Source of the DNA: Vibrio mytili
GTDB taxonomy: Bacteria > Pseudomonadota > Gammaproteobacteria > Enterobacterales > Vibrionaceae
DNA: 64,000 bases
Direction of reading: 5' to 3'
Assembly (NCBI RefSeq): GCF_000830505.1
Contig: NZ_JXOK01000036.1
Location: 1 to 64,000 of the forward strand
Numbering within the stretch: the first letter of the stretch is position 1; each line of letters starts with the position of its first letter. The position numbers and the translations under genes are program-made. The notes under the pieces were generated by a model. That model was not told the origin of the DNA, did not search any database, and was given only the letters and a program-made list of their open reading frames with translations. Positions 36,604 to 49,250 of this stretch are shown here, piece after piece.

Positions 36604-37851
36604 ATGTCTGAAGAAATAAGCAAAAACCTTTCCGAAACGTTATTTGTCAAGCACAAGCAAGCGAAAGAAACCTCCGCTCTTACTCAGTACATGCCAACCA
36701 GTCAAAAGATTCTTGATGAACGTTTGGAAGTTGGAGATCGCGCATGGTATCGACATTTACGCCGTCTGCAATGGGCATGGCAAGGGGTGTCACCCATTGA
36801 AATGGAAGGTGTTCTGTCCAAAATTGCTTCTTCATCTCACTCGAGAACGCACGATGATTGGTTGGATACCGTGATGGGTTACCACAATGGTAACTGGACA
36901 TTTGAATGGATAAAACTGGGCATGGACCATCAACGCCGTTCGAGTGAGATGAAAGGTGAAGAGGCTGCCGATGAGCTGTTCACTGCCTCGTTGTGTTTTA
37001 GCATCGCAGGTTACCCTCACTTGAAGAACGATAACTTAGCGTTGCAGGCCCAAGTCTTAGCAAACAAGGCATATTCTGAGGGCGCAGAAAAAAGTAAATA
37101 TACGATCAAGCAAATTGAAGTGCCTTACCAAAAACGAAAAATCATGGCGACATTACACTTACCAAGAACGGACAAACAATTGCCTGTTGTGATGGTGAGT
37201 GCAGGCTTGGACAGCTTACAAACGGATATGTGGCGCCTGTTTCGCAACCATTTTGCACCGAAAGACATTGCAATGTTGACGGTGGATATGCCGTCCATCG
37301 GACACAGTTCTCATTGGCCTTTGACTGAAGATACTAGCTGTTTACACCAAGCCGTGCTTAATGAGCTGTATTCCATTCCTTACGTTGACCACCACAAAGT
37401 TGGCTTGATTGGCTTTCGTTTCGGTGGCAATGCCATGGTTAGATTGTCGTTTGTCGAACAAGAAAAGATCAAAGCGTGTGTCGCAATGGGCGCGCCCGTT
37501 CACGACCTATTCACGTCACCGAAGAAACTGCAACAAATGCCTAAGATGTATCTTGATATGTTGGCGTCTAGGATTGGCAAGAGCCCTGTAGATATCAATA
37601 GCATGGCTGGCCAGATGATGGCTTGGTCGTTAAAAGTGCAAGGATTCTTGAGTCATCGAAAAACTAAAGTGCCAATATTGGCATTGGGTTTAGAGGGGGA
37701 CCCCGTGTCGCCACACAGCGATAATCAGCTGGTGGCCTTGTTTAGTCATTATGGTAAAGCGAAGAAAATTAGTTCTAAAACAATTACAAAAGGGTATGAG
37801 CAATCCCTCGATTTAGCGATTAATTGGCTAGAAGATGAATTATTAAGATGA
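36604..37851 (+). CDS. frsA: FrsA, alpha/beta-hydrolase-fold metabolic switch protein, 415 aa
   Basis: FrsA binds dephosphorylated enzyme IIA-Glc and shifts cells toward fermentation; enzymatic claims (esterase, pyruvate decarboxylase) are debated. The helical N-terminus (LSETLFVKHKQAKETSALTQ) and C-terminal hydrolase fold (VVMVSAGLDSLQTDMWRLF, GLIGFRFGGNAMVRLSF) match the family. The nucleophile-elbow position reads GFRFGG, with no Ser, as is usual for FrsA. It lies between gpt and crl, the normal Vibrio order. Confidence 0.95.
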   Translation: MSEEISKNLSETLFVKHKQAKETSALTQYMPTSQKILDERLEVGDRAWYRHLRRLQWAWQGVSPIEMEGVLSKIASSSHSRTHDDWLDTVMGYHNGNWTFEWIKLGMDHQRRSSEMKGEEAADELFTASLCFSIAGYPHLKNDNLALQAQVLANKAYSEGAEKSKYTIKQIEVPYQKRKIMATLHLPRTDKQLPVVMVSAGLDSLQTDMWRLFRNHFAPKDIAMLTVDMPSIGHSSHWPLTEDTSCLHQAVLNELYSIPYVDHHKVGLIGFRFGGNAMVRLSFVEQEKIKACVAMGAPVHDLFTSPKKLQQMPKMYLDMLASRIGKSPVDINSMAGQMMAWSLKVQGFLSHRKTKVPILALGLEGDPVSPHSDNQLVALFSHYGKAKKISSKTITKGYEQSLDLAINWLEDELLR

Positions 37852-38090
37852 CAACGCACCCAAATTAGTTAACAGTAGTGCATATGAGCAAAAAATAAGC
37901 TCTGCAATACTCTAGTAACGTCAAGATGGTTGCTCTGCGAGTATGTATTCGCTTTTTGGAATGACGATGATTTGGATACATTGTCATTCTTGGTGAAAAA
38001 AGCGGTACCGCGATTTATGACTTCATCTTGAGGTGGCAAGAGTATGAACATAACTATTCTTGGGTGTTTATTATGAAAATGGAGATTCAT

Positions 38091-38480
38091 ATGTCACAAA
38101 CAGCTCAAGGACCGACTCATTTTCGCTTGATGTCAAAGTTAAAAGGGATAGGTCCTTATCTACGCGAGCCTCAATCACAACAAGGGCGCTACTATTTTGA
38201 TTGCCTTTCGGTTTGTGTAGACGATAAAAAGTCACCAGAAAAACGCGAGTTTTGGGGGTGGTGGATGGATTTAGAATCCATTGACGGTGGTTTTACCGCA
38301 AACTACCACATTGGCAAGTACAATAAAGAAGGCCAATGGGTGTCTGAAACCCTACCAAAGAAAACCGTTGAGGAAGTCTATGCAACGCAAAGCACCTTCC
38401 ATCAAAAGTTAGTCGATACGTTAGAAGAGCATTTCAAATTAGAAGTTGAATACCATACGGAGTCTTTCGATTTTGCTTAA
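38091..38480 (+). CDS. crl: Sigma-S activator Crl, 129 aa
   Basis: Helps RpoS bind core RNA polymerase. Conserved blocks: [40 protein letters not shown] and the Trp-rich centre. The ATG behind GGAGATTCAT is chosen; the longer frame would give 21 extra residues with no support. Length equals that of known Crl proteins. The 37852-38090 leader holds no gene. Confidence 0.95.
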   Translation: MSQTAQGPTHFRLMSKLKGIGPYLREPQSQQGRYYFDCLSVCVDDKKSPEKREFWGWWMDLESIDGGFTANYHIGKYNKEGQWVSETLPKKTVEEVYATQSTFHQKLVDTLEEHFKLEVEYHTESFDFA

Positions 38481-38528
38481 TTTGACTGTTTTATTTTGAT
38501 ATTTGGCTGTTTTCTTTTTATATACAGT

Positions 38529-38556
38529 AAAAAGGTGCGTTTTCGCACCTTTTCTC
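38529..38556. terminator. crl terminator
   Basis: AAAAGGTGCG-TTTT-CGCACCTTTT. It also lies just ahead of proB. Confidence 0.85.
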
Positions 38557-38623
38557 TTGTTTAATACCGCTTGGATTGTTAAAACATCCTCTCTTTATAT
38601 TTGTTTTCACTTCAAAAGACATC

Positions 38624-39763
38624 ATGACAACGAATCAACAAAATGCAGATGTTTCGCAACCTCAAACGGTCGTTGTGAAACTGGGTACAAGTGTGCTGAC
38701 AGGCGGTACATTGGCGTTAGACCGTGCTCATATGGTTGAGCTGGCACGTCAGTGTGCTGAACTTAAGAAACAAGGCCATTCCATCGTAATGGTTTCGTCT
38801 GGTGCTATCGCAGCAGGGCGTGAGCACCTTGGATACCCCGCACTCCCCAACGAGATGGCGAGCAAACAGTTGCTGGCTGCTGTGGGACAAAGTTGCTTGA
38901 TTCAAACATGGGAGTCTTTATTTGCCATTTATGGGATTAAGATCGGCCAAATGCTGCTTACGCGTGCTGACTTGGAAGATCGTGAACGCTTTTTGAATGC
39001 TCGCGATACCGTCAATGCACTGGTCGCAAACGACATTATTCCAATCGTGAATGAAAACGATGCCGTGGCAACCAGTGAAATCAAAGTAGGCGACAACGAC
39101 AACTTATCGGCACTCGTGGGCATTTTATGTGGTGCGGATAAGTTACTGCTTCTTACTGATCAGAAAGGGTTATTTACCGCGGATCCACGCAAAGACCCTA
39201 ATGCTGAGTTGATCAAAGAAGTAAAAACCATTGATGATACATTGCGTAAAATCGCAGGTGGTAGTGGAACAACACTAGGTACTGGTGGTATGGCAACCAA
39301 GCTCCAAGCTGCTGATATTGCGCGTCGAGCGGGGATTGAGGTCATTATCGCAGCGGGCAGCGCACCAAACGTTATTTTTGATTCATTGAGCGCAGAGCCA
39401 CAAGGTACCCGTTTCTTACCGTGTGCAGAATCATTGGAAAACCGCAAGCGTTGGATCTTAGCGGGCCCAGCGGCTTCTGGTGATATTATTATTGATGATG
39501 GTGCAGTTAAGGCTGTTGTGGAAAAGGGCAGCAGCCTATTGGCCAAAGGAGTAACTAAAGTGAGTGGTGACTTTGCTCGTGGTGAAGTTGTGCGAGTGAC
39601 AAACACACACGGTAAGTTAGTCGCACGTGGTATCAGTGCCTATTCCAATGACGACCTAACTAAAATTGCGGGTAAGCACAGTAAAGATATTATCTCTATT
39701 TTAGGCCATGATTATGGCTCTGAAGTCATTCATAGAGATGACCTTGTCGTCATTCAAGAATAG
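38624..39763 (+). CDS. proB: Glutamate 5-kinase, 379 aa
   Basis: First step of proline synthesis. Amino-acid-kinase domain: [48 protein letters not shown] and [20 protein letters not shown]-terminal PUA domain from about residue 285. The ATG at MTTNQQ is chosen 16 codons inside the longest frame, giving a normal length. The ribosome site is weak. proA follows after 17 bases, so they form an operon. Confidence 0.95.
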   Translation: MTTNQQNADVSQPQTVVVKLGTSVLTGGTLALDRAHMVELARQCAELKKQGHSIVMVSSGAIAAGREHLGYPALPNEMASKQLLAAVGQSCLIQTWESLFAIYGIKIGQMLLTRADLEDRERFLNARDTVNALVANDIIPIVNENDAVATSEIKVGDNDNLSALVGILCGADKLLLLTDQKGLFTADPRKDPNAELIKEVKTIDDTLRKIAGGSGTTLGTGGMATKLQAADIARRAGIEVIIAAGSAPNVIFDSLSAEPQGTRFLPCAESLENRKRWILAGPAASGDIIIDDGAVKAVVEKGSSLLAKGVTKVSGDFARGEVVRVTNTHGKLVARGISAYSNDDLTKIAGKHSKDIISILGHDYGSEVIHRDDLVVIQE

Positions 39764-39780
39764 AAATTAAGGGAAGCAAC

Positions 39781-41031
39781 GTGGATTTAACGTACATGGG
39801 AAAAGCTGCCAAAGACGCAGCATTTGAACTGGCGACAGCGTCAACAGCACAGAAAAACCAAGCACTTGCCATCATCGCGGATGAGCTAGAAGCAAACTCA
39901 GCAGCCATTTTGGCTGCGAACGCGAAGGACATCGATCTTGGCCGTGAAGCAGGTTTAACCGAAGCTTTACTTGACCGATTGCTTCTAAACGAGGAGCGAC
40001 TCACAGGTATTGCCAATGATGTTCGTAATGTCATCAGCTTGAGCGACCCGGTTGGCAGTGAAATTGACAGTAAAGTATTAGAAAACGGCATGTCGCTATC
40101 ACGACGTCGCGTACCACTGGGTGTGGTTGGCGTGATTTACGAAGCGCGTCCGAACGTGACAATTGATATCGCTGCTTTGTGTCTGAAAACCGGCAACGCC
40201 AGTATCTTGCGCGGGGGGAAAGAAACGTTCTTCTCGAATATGGAGTTGGTTAAAGTTATCCAGTCAGCGTTAGCAAAAGCGAACCTGCCAGCTGCCTCAG
40301 TTCAATACATTGAAAAGCCAGACCGTGAATTGGTGTCTCAACTGCTTAAACTCGATGACTATGTGGATATGATTATTCCTCGTGGTGGCGCTGGTTTGCA
40401 TAAAATGTGCAAAGAGAACAGTACCATTCCCGTTATTATCGGTGGTTTTGGTATCAGTCATATCTTTGTCGATGAATCTGCCGATCTAGCAAAATCGTTG
40501 AACGTAGTTGAAAACTCAAAAGTTCAACGTCCTTCAGCCTGTAATTCGCTCGATACATTACTAGTACATGAAAACATTGCCGCAGACTTCCTACCTATGT
40601 TGGTCGAACGCCTAAATGACAAAGTCACTTTTGTTGCAGAAACAAAGGCGAAAGCTTTGATGGTGGATGCTAAACAAATTCGTGAAGCGGGCGAAGGAGA
40701 CTTCGATACTGAATGGCTGAGTTTCACGTTAGGTGTGAAAGTGGTGTCGGACGTAAAAGATGCGATTGACCATATGCGCGTACACAACGCCAGTCACTCT
40801 GATGCGATCATGACTAACAGCCTTGAAAATTCTGAGTTGTTTATAAACTCTGTCGGCTCTGCAGCGGTTTACGTTAACGCAGCAACACGATTTACCGACG
40901 GTGCGCAATTTGGTCTAGGTGCTGAAGTCGCTGTATCGACACAAAAACTGCACGCGCGTGGGCCTATGGGCCTAGAAGAGCTAACCAGTTATAAATGGGT
41001 GGGGAAAGCCAACTATTTAGCACGGAGTTAG
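39781..41031 (+). CDS. proA: Gamma-glutamyl phosphate reductase, 416 aa
   Basis: Second step of proline synthesis, NADPH-dependent reduction of glutamyl phosphate. Catalytic Cys is in [17 protein letters not shown]; other blocks are [18 protein letters not shown] and [29 protein letters not shown]. The start codon is GTG behind AAGGGAAG. Length is normal. Confidence 0.97.
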   Translation: MDLTYMGKAAKDAAFELATASTAQKNQALAIIADELEANSAAILAANAKDIDLGREAGLTEALLDRLLLNEERLTGIANDVRNVISLSDPVGSEIDSKVLENGMSLSRRRVPLGVVGVIYEARPNVTIDIAALCLKTGNASILRGGKETFFSNMELVKVIQSALAKANLPAASVQYIEKPDRELVSQLLKLDDYVDMIIPRGGAGLHKMCKENSTIPVIIGGFGISHIFVDESADLAKSLNVVENSKVQRPSACNSLDTLLVHENIAADFLPMLVERLNDKVTFVAETKAKALMVDAKQIREAGEGDFDTEWLSFTLGVKVVSDVKDAIDHMRVHNASHSDAIMTNSLENSELFINSVGSAAVYVNAATRFTDGAQFGLGAEVAVSTQKLHARGPMGLEELTSYKWVGKANYLARS

Positions 41032-41074
41032 CCACTTTAGTACGAAGTTAACAAAAACAATCTCATATTGAATG

Positions 41075-41101
41075 AAAAAGGGGCGTCAGTGCCCCTTTTT
41101 G
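41075..41101 (+). terminator. proBA terminator
   Basis: AAAAAGGGGC-GTCAGT-GCCCCTTTTT. Confidence 0.9.
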
Positions 41102-41166
41102 TTTTCTCTAAGTTATCAATTCCGCTACACTATTGATGCTTTTTAAGCGGTTTATTTGGAGGTGAT

Positions 41167-41616
41167 ATGCATTGTCCTTTTTGTTCCGAGAACGAAACAA
41201 AAGTAATAGATTCCCGACTGGTTGCAGATGGTCACCAGGTCCGTCGTCGACGTCAGTGTCTCGCATGCAGTGAGCGCTTTACGACATTCGAAACAGCTGA
41301 ACTGGTCATGCCTAAAGTGATCAAATCAAATGGCAACCGTGAACCGTTCGATGAAGATAAAATGGTAGGCGGTATCCAGCGCGCTCTAGAAAAACGTCCT
41401 GTGAGTGCCGACGCCATTGAATTAGCGATCAGTATGATTAAATCGCAACTTCGTGCTACGGGTGAGCGTGAAGTTCCAAGTGACATGATTGGTAACTTAG
41501 TCATGGATCAGCTCAAAGAGTTGGACAAAGTGGCTTATATCCGTTTTGCATCGGTCTATCGCAGCTTCGAAGATATTCGAGAGTTTGGTGAAGAGATCGC
41601 CCGCCTTGAAGATTAA
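41167..41616 (+). CDS. nrdR: Transcriptional repressor NrdR, 149 aa
   Basis: ATP/dATP-sensing repressor of ribonucleotide reductase genes. The zinc ribbon has CPFC and CLAC with [17 protein letters not shown] between, followed by the ATP-cone domain ([16 protein letters not shown]). Length is exactly that of the family. It sits just before ribD, a conserved order. Confidence 0.97.
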   Translation: MHCPFCSENETKVIDSRLVADGHQVRRRRQCLACSERFTTFETAELVMPKVIKSNGNREPFDEDKMVGGIQRALEKRPVSADAIELAISMIKSQLRATGEREVPSDMIGNLVMDQLKELDKVAYIRFASVYRSFEDIREFGEEIARLED

Positions 41617-42761
<1,145 letters not shown>

Positions 42762-42773
42762 AAAAGAAGCACT

Positions 42774-43427
42774 ATGTTTACAGGAATTGTTGAAGCAGTA
42801 GGTAAACTTACTGCGATTACCCCCAAAGGTGAAGACATCACCGTAACGGTAGAAACGGGGACGTTGGATATGTCTGACGTTAAGCTCGGTGACAGTATCG
42901 CGACCAACGGTGTGTGTTTAACGGTCATTGATTTCGGCCCGAACCATTACAGTGCCGATTTGTCGTTAGAAACGCTGAAAATGACGGGTTTTGCACAATA
43001 TCAGGTAGGGGAGAAGGTTAACCTAGAAAAAGCCATGTTACCGACGACACGTTTTGGTGGTCATATCGTATCTGGACACGTCGATGGCGTTGGTGAAATT
43101 ATTGAACGCAATCAGGTTGGGCGTGCGATAGAGTTTTGGGTTGCGATGCCAGCAGAAATTAGCAAGTACGTTGCAGGAAAAGGCTCGATAACGGTGGATG
43201 GCATTAGCCTGACCGTGAACGATCTGCGCAAGAATGCGTTTAAGCTCACCATTGTGCCTCACACGAGTGAAGAGACAACGATCGATCAATTCCAAGTGGG
43301 TCGTAAAGTGAACTTAGAAGTGGATGTGCTCGCTCGCTATATGGAGCGATTGCTTCAAGGACAGCAAGAAGAAAAATCAGAATCGCGTATCACTATGGAA
43401 TTCTTGCAGAAAAACGGGTTTGCTTAA
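42774..43427 (+). CDS. ribE: Riboflavin synthase alpha subunit, 217 aa
   Basis: Converts two 6,7-dimethyl-8-ribityllumazine to riboflavin. It starts with the diagnostic MFTGIVEAVGKL and has two lumazine-binding repeats: IATNGVCLTVIDFG ... VNLEKAM and VDGISLTVNDLRKN ... VNLEVDVLARYMERL. It lies 12 bases after ribD. Confidence 0.97.
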   Translation: MFTGIVEAVGKLTAITPKGEDITVTVETGTLDMSDVKLGDSIATNGVCLTVIDFGPNHYSADLSLETLKMTGFAQYQVGEKVNLEKAMLPTTRFGGHIVSGHVDGVGEIIERNQVGRAIEFWVAMPAEISKYVAGKGSITVDGISLTVNDLRKNAFKLTIVPHTSEETTIDQFQVGRKVNLEVDVLARYMERLLQGQQEEKSESRITMEFLQKNGFA

Positions 43428-43501
43428 ACCGCTCAACATGTTGAGATCCTACTCAGTCACGACCAGTGTGTAATAATAAATTTAAAAACGGGAAACAGAA
43501 T

Positions 43502-44611
43502 ATGCCAATCAGTACACCACAAGAAATTATTGACGATATTCGCTTAGGTAAAATGGTCATCTTGATGGATGATGAAGACCGAGAGAATGAAGGTGACTTG
43601 ATCATGGCTGCCGAGCATATTACGCCGGAAGCGATCAACTTTATGGCGACCCACGGGCGAGGTTTGATCTGCCTGACCATGTCCAAAGAGCGTTGTGAAA
43701 AACTGGGTTTGCCACCGATGGTGCAAGACAACAATGCTCAGTACACCACGAATTTTACTGTATCGATTGAAGCTGCTGAAGGCGTGACAACGGGTATCTC
43801 TGCTGCTGACCGAGCTCGCACTGTCCAAGCGGCTGTTGCTCCGGATGCCAAAGCGGCGGATTTGGTTCAACCTGGCCATATCTTCCCATTAGCAGCGCAA
43901 GAGGGTGGAGTATTAACACGCGCGGGCCATACGGAAGCCGGGTGTGACTTAGCTCGTCTAGCTGGCTTTGAGCCCGCTTCTGTAATCGTCGAAATTTTAA
44001 ACGATGATGGCAGTATGGCTCGTCGACCAGATCTCGAAGTCTTTGCTGAAAAGCACGGTATTAAATTGGGTACGATTGCCGATTTAATCGAATATCGAAA
44101 TAACACTGAAACGACCATTGAGCGAGTGGCTGAATGTAAGTTACCGACTGAGTTTGGTGAGTTTAACTTGGTTACGTACAAAGATACGATCGATAATCAA
44201 GTGCACTATGCAATGTGCCGCGGCGACCTCAAAGGTGATGCGCCGTTGGTACGTGTCCATCTCCAAGATGTATTTACTGACTTATTGCGCAGTGACCGTA
44301 ACGCAGAGCGCAGTTGGACGCTGGACAAAGCAATGAAACGTATTGGTGAAGAAGGTGGGGTGTTAGTGGTACTTGGGCATGAAGACTCCACTGAACTGCT
44401 GATCCATCGCGTCAAAATGTTTGAAGCGCAAGACAAAGGAGAGGCTCCAACTCTTGCTAAGAAGCAGGGAACGTCGCGTCGGGTTGGGGTTGGCTCTCAG
44501 ATTCTTGCTGATCTTGGCGTGAATGATATGCGTTTGCTCTCGTCGACCAATAAGAAATACCACGCCTTAGGTGGTTTTGGTCTGAACGTCGTTGAGTACG
44601 TTTGCGAATAA
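43502..44611 (+). CDS. ribBA: DHBP synthase with degenerate GTP cyclohydrolase II domain, 369 aa
   Basis: The N-terminal 200 residues are a full 3,4-dihydroxy-2-butanone-4-phosphate synthase: [39 protein letters not shown]. The C-terminal domain follows the GCHII fold ([38 protein letters not shown]) but lacks the three zinc Cys residues (C-x10-C-x-C) of active GCHII. It therefore matches the RibBX type known in proteobacteria, where GTP cyclohydrolase is supplied by a separate RibA. The ATG at MPISTPQ is chosen. Confidence 0.93.
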   Translation: MPISTPQEIIDDIRLGKMVILMDDEDRENEGDLIMAAEHITPEAINFMATHGRGLICLTMSKERCEKLGLPPMVQDNNAQYTTNFTVSIEAAEGVTTGISAADRARTVQAAVAPDAKAADLVQPGHIFPLAAQEGGVLTRAGHTEAGCDLARLAGFEPASVIVEILNDDGSMARRPDLEVFAEKHGIKLGTIADLIEYRNNTETTIERVAECKLPTEFGEFNLVTYKDTIDNQVHYAMCRGDLKGDAPLVRVHLQDVFTDLLRSDRNAERSWTLDKAMKRIGEEGGVLVVLGHEDSTELLIHRVKMFEAQDKGEAPTLAKKQGTSRRVGVGSQILADLGVNDMRLLSSTNKKYHALGGFGLNVVEYVCE

Positions 44612-44768
44612 GCGTTGAGCGTAAAGTTTTTAGTCTTTATGTCGTTCATGCCGTAAAGGGTTAGGGACGCTAATTTCTATTAGATATTGCTCACAAATTT
44701 GTGCTAGAATCCGGCGATTCTCACTTGAAGAAAATATTTCACTTATAAATAGAGTTAAAGGAAAGCTT

Positions 44769-45239
44769 ATGAAAGTGATCGAGGGTGGCTTCCCAGCGCC
44801 AAATGCAAAAATTGCTATCGTTATTTCTCGTTTCAATAGTTTTATTAACGAAAGCCTACTTTCTGGTGCGATCGATACACTAAAACGTCACGGACAAGTA
44901 AGCGAAGACAACATTACTGTTGTACGTTGCCCAGGTGCCGTCGAGCTGCCTCTTGTTGCTCAACGTGTTGCTAAAACTGGCAAATTTGATGCGATTGTAT
45001 CTTTGGGTTCAGTTATTCGCGGCGGTACGCCTCACTTTGACTATGTTTGTAGTGAAATGAATAAAGGTCTGGCGCAAGTGTCTATGGAATTCAGTATTCC
45101 AGTTGCATTTGGTGTTTTGACTGTTGATACGATCGATCAAGCGATTGAACGCGCAGGAACCAAGGCTGGTAATAAAGGTGCAGAGGCTGCACTAAGCGCA
45201 CTTGAAATGATTAATGTACTATCTGAAATTGATTCCTAA
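44769..45239 (+). CDS. ribH: 6,7-dimethyl-8-ribityllumazine synthase, 156 aa
   Basis: Joins the RibD and RibB products into lumazine. Core motifs: [51 protein letters not shown] and [14 protein letters not shown]. Extended -10 TGC-TAGAAT (44705-44710) lies upstream, so the gene can be transcribed apart from ribBA. Its stop overlaps the nusB start. Confidence 0.97.
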   Translation: MKVIEGGFPAPNAKIAIVISRFNSFINESLLSGAIDTLKRHGQVSEDNITVVRCPGAVELPLVAQRVAKTGKFDAIVSLGSVIRGGTPHFDYVCSEMNKGLAQVSMEFSIPVAFGVLTVDTIDQAIERAGTKAGNKGAEAALSALEMINVLSEIDS

Positions 45240-45706
45240 TGGGGGCCAGTGTGAAACCAGCCGCACGTCGTAATGCACGTCAATTCGCTCTACAAGCGAT
45301 CTATTCATGGCAAATTACCAAAGAGAATGTTGCCACGATCGAACAACAGTTTTTGTCTGGTGACAAATACGATGAAGAAGATCTTCACGCATCAGAACCA
45401 GCGCTTACTGCGCCAGAAACTGACGTAGAGTATTTTCGTGAACTACTAGGCGGTGTTGTACTTAGCCACGCTGAACTAGATAGTAAAATCCGTCCATACA
45501 CTTCCCGTCCGATGCAGGACCTGGATATGATGGAACTCGCCCTTCTTCGTCTTGCTATGTACGAGATGACGCGTCGCGAAGATGTTCCTTACAAAGTTGT
45601 TATCAATGAAGCGATTGAACTTGCAAAAGTATTTGCAGCTGAAGATAGCCACAAGTTTGTAAATGGTGTACTTGATAAAGCCGCACCTCACGTTCGCAAG
45701 AAATAA
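45239..45706 (+). CDS. nusB: Transcription antitermination factor NusB, 155 aa
   Basis: With NusE binds boxA in rRNA leaders. All-helical protein: [48 protein letters not shown] and [17 protein letters not shown] overlaps the ribH stop (TAATG); a GTG four codons later with a GGGGG site is an alternative. Confidence 0.96.
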   Translation: MGASVKPAARRNARQFALQAIYSWQITKENVATIEQQFLSGDKYDEEDLHASEPALTAPETDVEYFRELLGGVVLSHAELDSKIRPYTSRPMQDLDMMELALLRLAMYEMTRREDVPYKVVINEAIELAKVFAAEDSHKFVNGVLDKAAPHVRKK

Positions 45707-45720
45707 CAATTTCTTTTATG

Positions 45721-45748
45721 AAAAGGTCAGCATACGCTGACCTTTTTT
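45721..45748 (+). terminator. nusB terminator/attenuator before thiL
   Basis: AAAAGGTCAGC-ATAC-GCTGACCTTTTTT, only 15 bases after nusB and 24 before thiL, so it may limit read-through into thiL. Confidence 0.85.
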
Positions 45749-45771
45749 ATGTCAATAAGATAGATGTCATG

Positions 45772-46736
45772 ATGTCTGGTGAATTTAACCTGATTGAGAA
45801 GTATTTTGTTGGTCGTCAAAACCAACGCAAAGATGTTCACCTAGCCGGAGGGGATGACTGTGCTCTGGTCAAAGCCCCTGCGAATGTTCAGATCGCAATT
45901 AGCACTGATACATTAGTGGCTGGTACTCATTTTCTGCCGCACGCCAACCCTGCTTGGGTTGCCCACAAAGCATTGGCTTCGAACATTAGTGATTTGCTGC
46001 CATGGGGGCGACGCCTGCTTGGGTCAGTTTTGCTTTAACAATGCCGGAGCCTGATGAAGCGTGGTTAGCGCCTTTTTGTGATGCCTTTTTTGCGCTCGCC
46101 GATTATTTTGGTATCCAGTTAATTGGTGGCGATACGACGAAAGGCCCGTTGAGCTTAACACTCACGGTGCAAGGCTTTGTCGCAGAAGGAAAAGCACTGC
46201 AACGATCCGGCGCAAATGTGGGGGATTGGGTGTATGTGACAGGAAATCTGGGTGATGCGAAAGCGGGGTTAGATGTTATTCTTGATGACGCACTGCGTCA
46301 CCGAGTTGGGGCTGAAGCGTTAGAAAAAGCTCATTACCTTAGTACGCCTCGAGTATTGGCTGGACAGGCATTAGTTGGTCTTGCATCATCAGCGATAGAT
46401 ATCTCAGATGGACTTATTTCTGATATAAAGCATATTTTGCAACGCTCGCAAGTTGGTGTCAGTATTGATGTCTCGCAATTGCCTATCTCTTCGGAGCTTG
46501 CTCAGTTTTTAGATGATAAGGTGAGTGCGCAGCAATACGCTTTATCCAGCGGTGAAGAGTATGAGTTGTGTTTTACGGTCTCGGAACAAAATCGTGGATC
46601 ACTACAAAGTGCACTGTCTCATATTGGGTGTAAAGTCACCTGCATCGGTCAAATTAGGCCGAATGGTACGTTTGAGCTGCATGATAATCATCAACCTCTC
46701 GATTGGGACCTGAGTGGTTTTGACCACTTCCAGTAA
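45772..46736 (+). CDS. thiL: Thiamine-monophosphate kinase, with apparent frameshift
   Basis: Makes thiamine diphosphate from thiamine monophosphate. AIR-synthase-like fold: MSGEFNLIEKYF, LAGGDDCALV, STDTLVAGTHF, LIGGDTTKGPLSLT and ALSSGEEYELCF. The frame is lost at 45996, where GATTTGCTGCC should be GATTTGGCTGCC (ISDLAAMGATPAW); one G gives 321 residues, as expected. The start is the ATG of MSGEFN. A sequence error is the likely explanation. Confidence 0.93.
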
Positions 46737-46771
46737 CATCGAAGCCAAACCCGTAGAATAGGTTTAACAAT

Positions 46772-47278
46772 ATGACGAACCCTCTTTATCTGCTTTCATT
46801 AAAAAATCCATGGCATTTATTGGCCACCGGCTTTGGTAGTGGTTTATCGCCACTCATTCCGGGAACCATGGGCACGTTAGCGGCGGTTCCTTTCTTTTTA
46901 CTCTTGGCGCAGTTGCCTTTTGCTGCGTATGTGGTTGTCGTTCTGATCTCATGTGTTGTTGGCATTAAGATCTGCCAGGTGACGTCTGATGATATGGGCG
47001 TCCATGACCACGGTTCGATTGTGTGGGATGAGTTCGCTGGTTTTTGGATCACCATGGGTATTGTTCCTGCGCTGAATATCCCTATCACTGAGTGGAAGTG
47101 GTTACTTACAGGATTTATCTTGTTTCGCTTTTTCGACATGGTGAAGCCTTGGCCGATTGGATGGTTGGATAAGCGAATTCATGGTGGGTTAGGGATCATG
47201 GTTGATGATATCGTCGCAGGTATTATGGCTGGCGTTGTCCTGTATTTGGTCGCCCACTATGCTGGCTGGATGAAATAG
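46772..47278 (+). CDS. pgpA: Phosphatidylglycerophosphatase A, 168 aa
   Basis: Inner-membrane enzyme that removes phosphate from phosphatidylglycerophosphate. Conserved motifs: ATGFGSGLSPLIPGTMGTL, DDMGVHDHGSIVWDEFAGFW and FRFFDMVKPWPIGWLDK, with four hydrophobic segments. It follows thiL as in E. coli. Confidence 0.96.
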   Translation: MTNPLYLLSLKNPWHLLATGFGSGLSPLIPGTMGTLAAVPFFLLLAQLPFAAYVVVVLISCVVGIKICQVTSDDMGVHDHGSIVWDEFAGFWITMGIVPALNIPITEWKWLLTGFILFRFFDMVKPWPIGWLDKRIHGGLGIMVDDIVAGIMAGVVLYLVAHYAGWMK

Positions 47279-47315
47279 CTCACTTCAGGTTGGCATCATG
47301 CGAGCACTAACGAAT

Positions 47316-47343
47316 ACAAAAAAGGGATGCTGACGCATCCCTT
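47316..47343 (-). terminator. Terminator of the xseB-ispA-dxs operon
   Basis: Minus strand AAGGGATGC-GTCA-GCATCCCTT followed by six T. Confidence 0.9.
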
Positions 47344-47364
47344 GTTTATATTTTATCGGTGTTT

Positions 47365-49230
47365 TTACTTGTTCAAGTAATCTGTGATAGCCGCTTCGAT
47401 TCCTTTCGCATCTAGGCCAAGCTCTTCGTGCAGCTCTTCTTGTGTGCCTTGAGGAATAAAGGCGTCTGGTAAACCGAGGTTGAGTACTGGCATGATGATT
47501 TTATCTTTCATCATGAACTCCACCACGCCAGCACCTGCACCGCCAGCAACGACGTTTTCTTCTAACGTGATAAGCACATCATGCTCCGCAGCCAGCTGAC
47601 GAATAAGGGCTTCGTCCAGTGGTTTGACAAAACGCATGTCTGCCACGGTCGCATTGAGTTTTTCTGCCGCTTCTAACGCGTTAGCTAAGAACGTACCAAA
47701 GTTTAGAATGGCGACTTTATTGCCTTCACGTAAGATTCGACCTTTACCGATTTCAAGTGCAGAAAATTCGTTGTTAACCTCTGTCCCCATGCCACTGCCG
47801 CGTGGGTAACGCACGGCACTTGGCCCGGTATGTTTGTGGCCTGTGTAGAGCATCTGACGGCACTCGTTTTCGTCACTTGGCGCCATGATCACCATGTTTG
47901 GAATGCAGCGCATAAAGCTCAAGTCAAAGGCACCTTGGTGCGTTTGACCGTCTGCACCAACAAGTCCTGCTCGATCTATTGCGAACATCACTGGTAAGTT
48001 CATAATTGCAATGTCATGGATTAACTGATCGTAGCCACGCTGCAAGAACGTTGAGTAGATAGCGACGATCGGGTGGTTACCCGCAATCGCCATGCCGGTG
48101 GCGAGTGTCACTGCATGTTGCTCTGCGATAGCAACATCAAAGTATTGCTCTGGGTATTCTTTTGAAAATCGAACCATGCCAGATCCTTCGCGCATGGCGG
48201 GCGTGATAGCCATCAGTTTAGGATCTTGAGAGGCCATATCACATAAGAAATCACCAAAGATTTTTGAAAAGGTCGGCTTGCCACCGCTGCTCTTTGGAAG
48301 GCAGTTATGGCTTGGATCAAATTTCGGTACACCATGATACCCAATAGGATCTTTCTCTGCTGGCTCATAACCTTTGCCTTTTTTAGTCATGATATGCAGA
48401 AATTGTGGACCTTTCAGTTCACGCATATTTTTCAGCGTTTTGACCAGTTCATTCACATCGTGTCCATCAATAGGGCCAATGTAATTGAAACCGAACTCTT
48501 CAAACAGAGTGCCTGGCACCACCATGCCTTTAAGGTGCTCTTCCGTACGACGTACTAACTCTTTGATTGGCGGTACGCCCGAAAGCACTTTTTTGCCCCC
48601 TTCGCGAATGGAAGTATAAAGGCTGCCTGACAGGACTTTGGCTAAATGATTGTTCAGCGCGCCAACGTTTTCTGAAATCGACATTTCGTTGTCGTTTAAG
48701 ATCACCAACATGTCAGGATGAATGTCACCAGCATGGTTCATCGCTTCAAAAGCCATGCCCGCGGTAATTGCGCCATCGCCGATCACACTGACAACCTTGC
48801 GGCCTTTTCCTTCTTGTTGTGCACTAATGGCCATACCAAGTCCAGCACTGATCGACGTAGAAGAGTGACCAACGGAGAGCGTGTCATATTCACTTTCTTC
48901 ACGCCAAGGGAAGGGGTGTAACCCATCTTTTTGGCGGATGGTCGGCATCTTATCACGCCGTCCGGTTAGGATTTTATGTGGATAAGCCTGATGACCCACA
49001 TCCCAGATCAATTGGTCAATTGGTGTGTTATAAACGTAATGCAGAGCGACCGTTAACTCTACGGTGCCTAAGCCAGACGCTAAGTGTCCGCTAGACTGGC
49101 TAACTGAATTTAGCAGATACGTTCGAAGCTCATCACACAGCGTTGGTAATGTTTCTTTTGGAAGTAGACGCAACTCTTCCGGAGTATTTGCTAAGGCCAG
49201 CGTTGGGTATTTTGAAATATCAAGAGTCAT
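47365..49230 (-). CDS. dxs: 1-deoxy-D-xylulose-5-phosphate synthase, 621 aa
   Basis: Thiamine-diphosphate enzyme that starts the MEP isoprenoid pathway. Motifs: [39 protein letters not shown] (ThDP), [15 protein letters not shown] and [20 protein letters not shown]. Full length. Last gene of an operon with ispA and xseB. Confidence 0.98.
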   Translation of the reverse strand: MTLDISKYPTLALANTPEELRLLPKETLPTLCDELRTYLLNSVSQSSGHLASGLGTVELTVALHYVYNTPIDQLIWDVGHQAYPHKILTGRRDKMPTIRQKDGLHPFPWREESEYDTLSVGHSSTSISAGLGMAISAQQEGKGRKVVSVIGDGAITAGMAFEAMNHAGDIHPDMLVILNDNEMSISENVGALNNHLAKVLSGSLYTSIREGGKKVLSGVPPIKELVRRTEEHLKGMVVPGTLFEEFGFNYIGPIDGHDVNELVKTLKNMRELKGPQFLHIMTKKGKGYEPAEKDPIGYHGVPKFDPSHNCLPKSSGGKPTFSKIFGDFLCDMASQDPKLMAITPAMREGSGMVRFSKEYPEQYFDVAIAEQHAVTLATGMAIAGNHPIVAIYSTFLQRGYDQLIHDIAIMNLPVMFAIDRAGLVGADGQTHQGAFDLSFMRCIPNMVIMAPSDENECRQMLYTGHKHTGPSAVRYPRGSGMGTEVNNEFSALEIGKGRILREGNKVAILNFGTFLANALEAAEKLNATVADMRFVKPLDEALIRQLAAEHDVLITLEENVVAGGAGAGVVEFMMKDKIIMPVLNLGLPDAFIPQGTQEELHEELGLDAKGIEAAITDYLNK

Positions 49231-49250
49231 ATAATTGCGCGCTTATAGTG

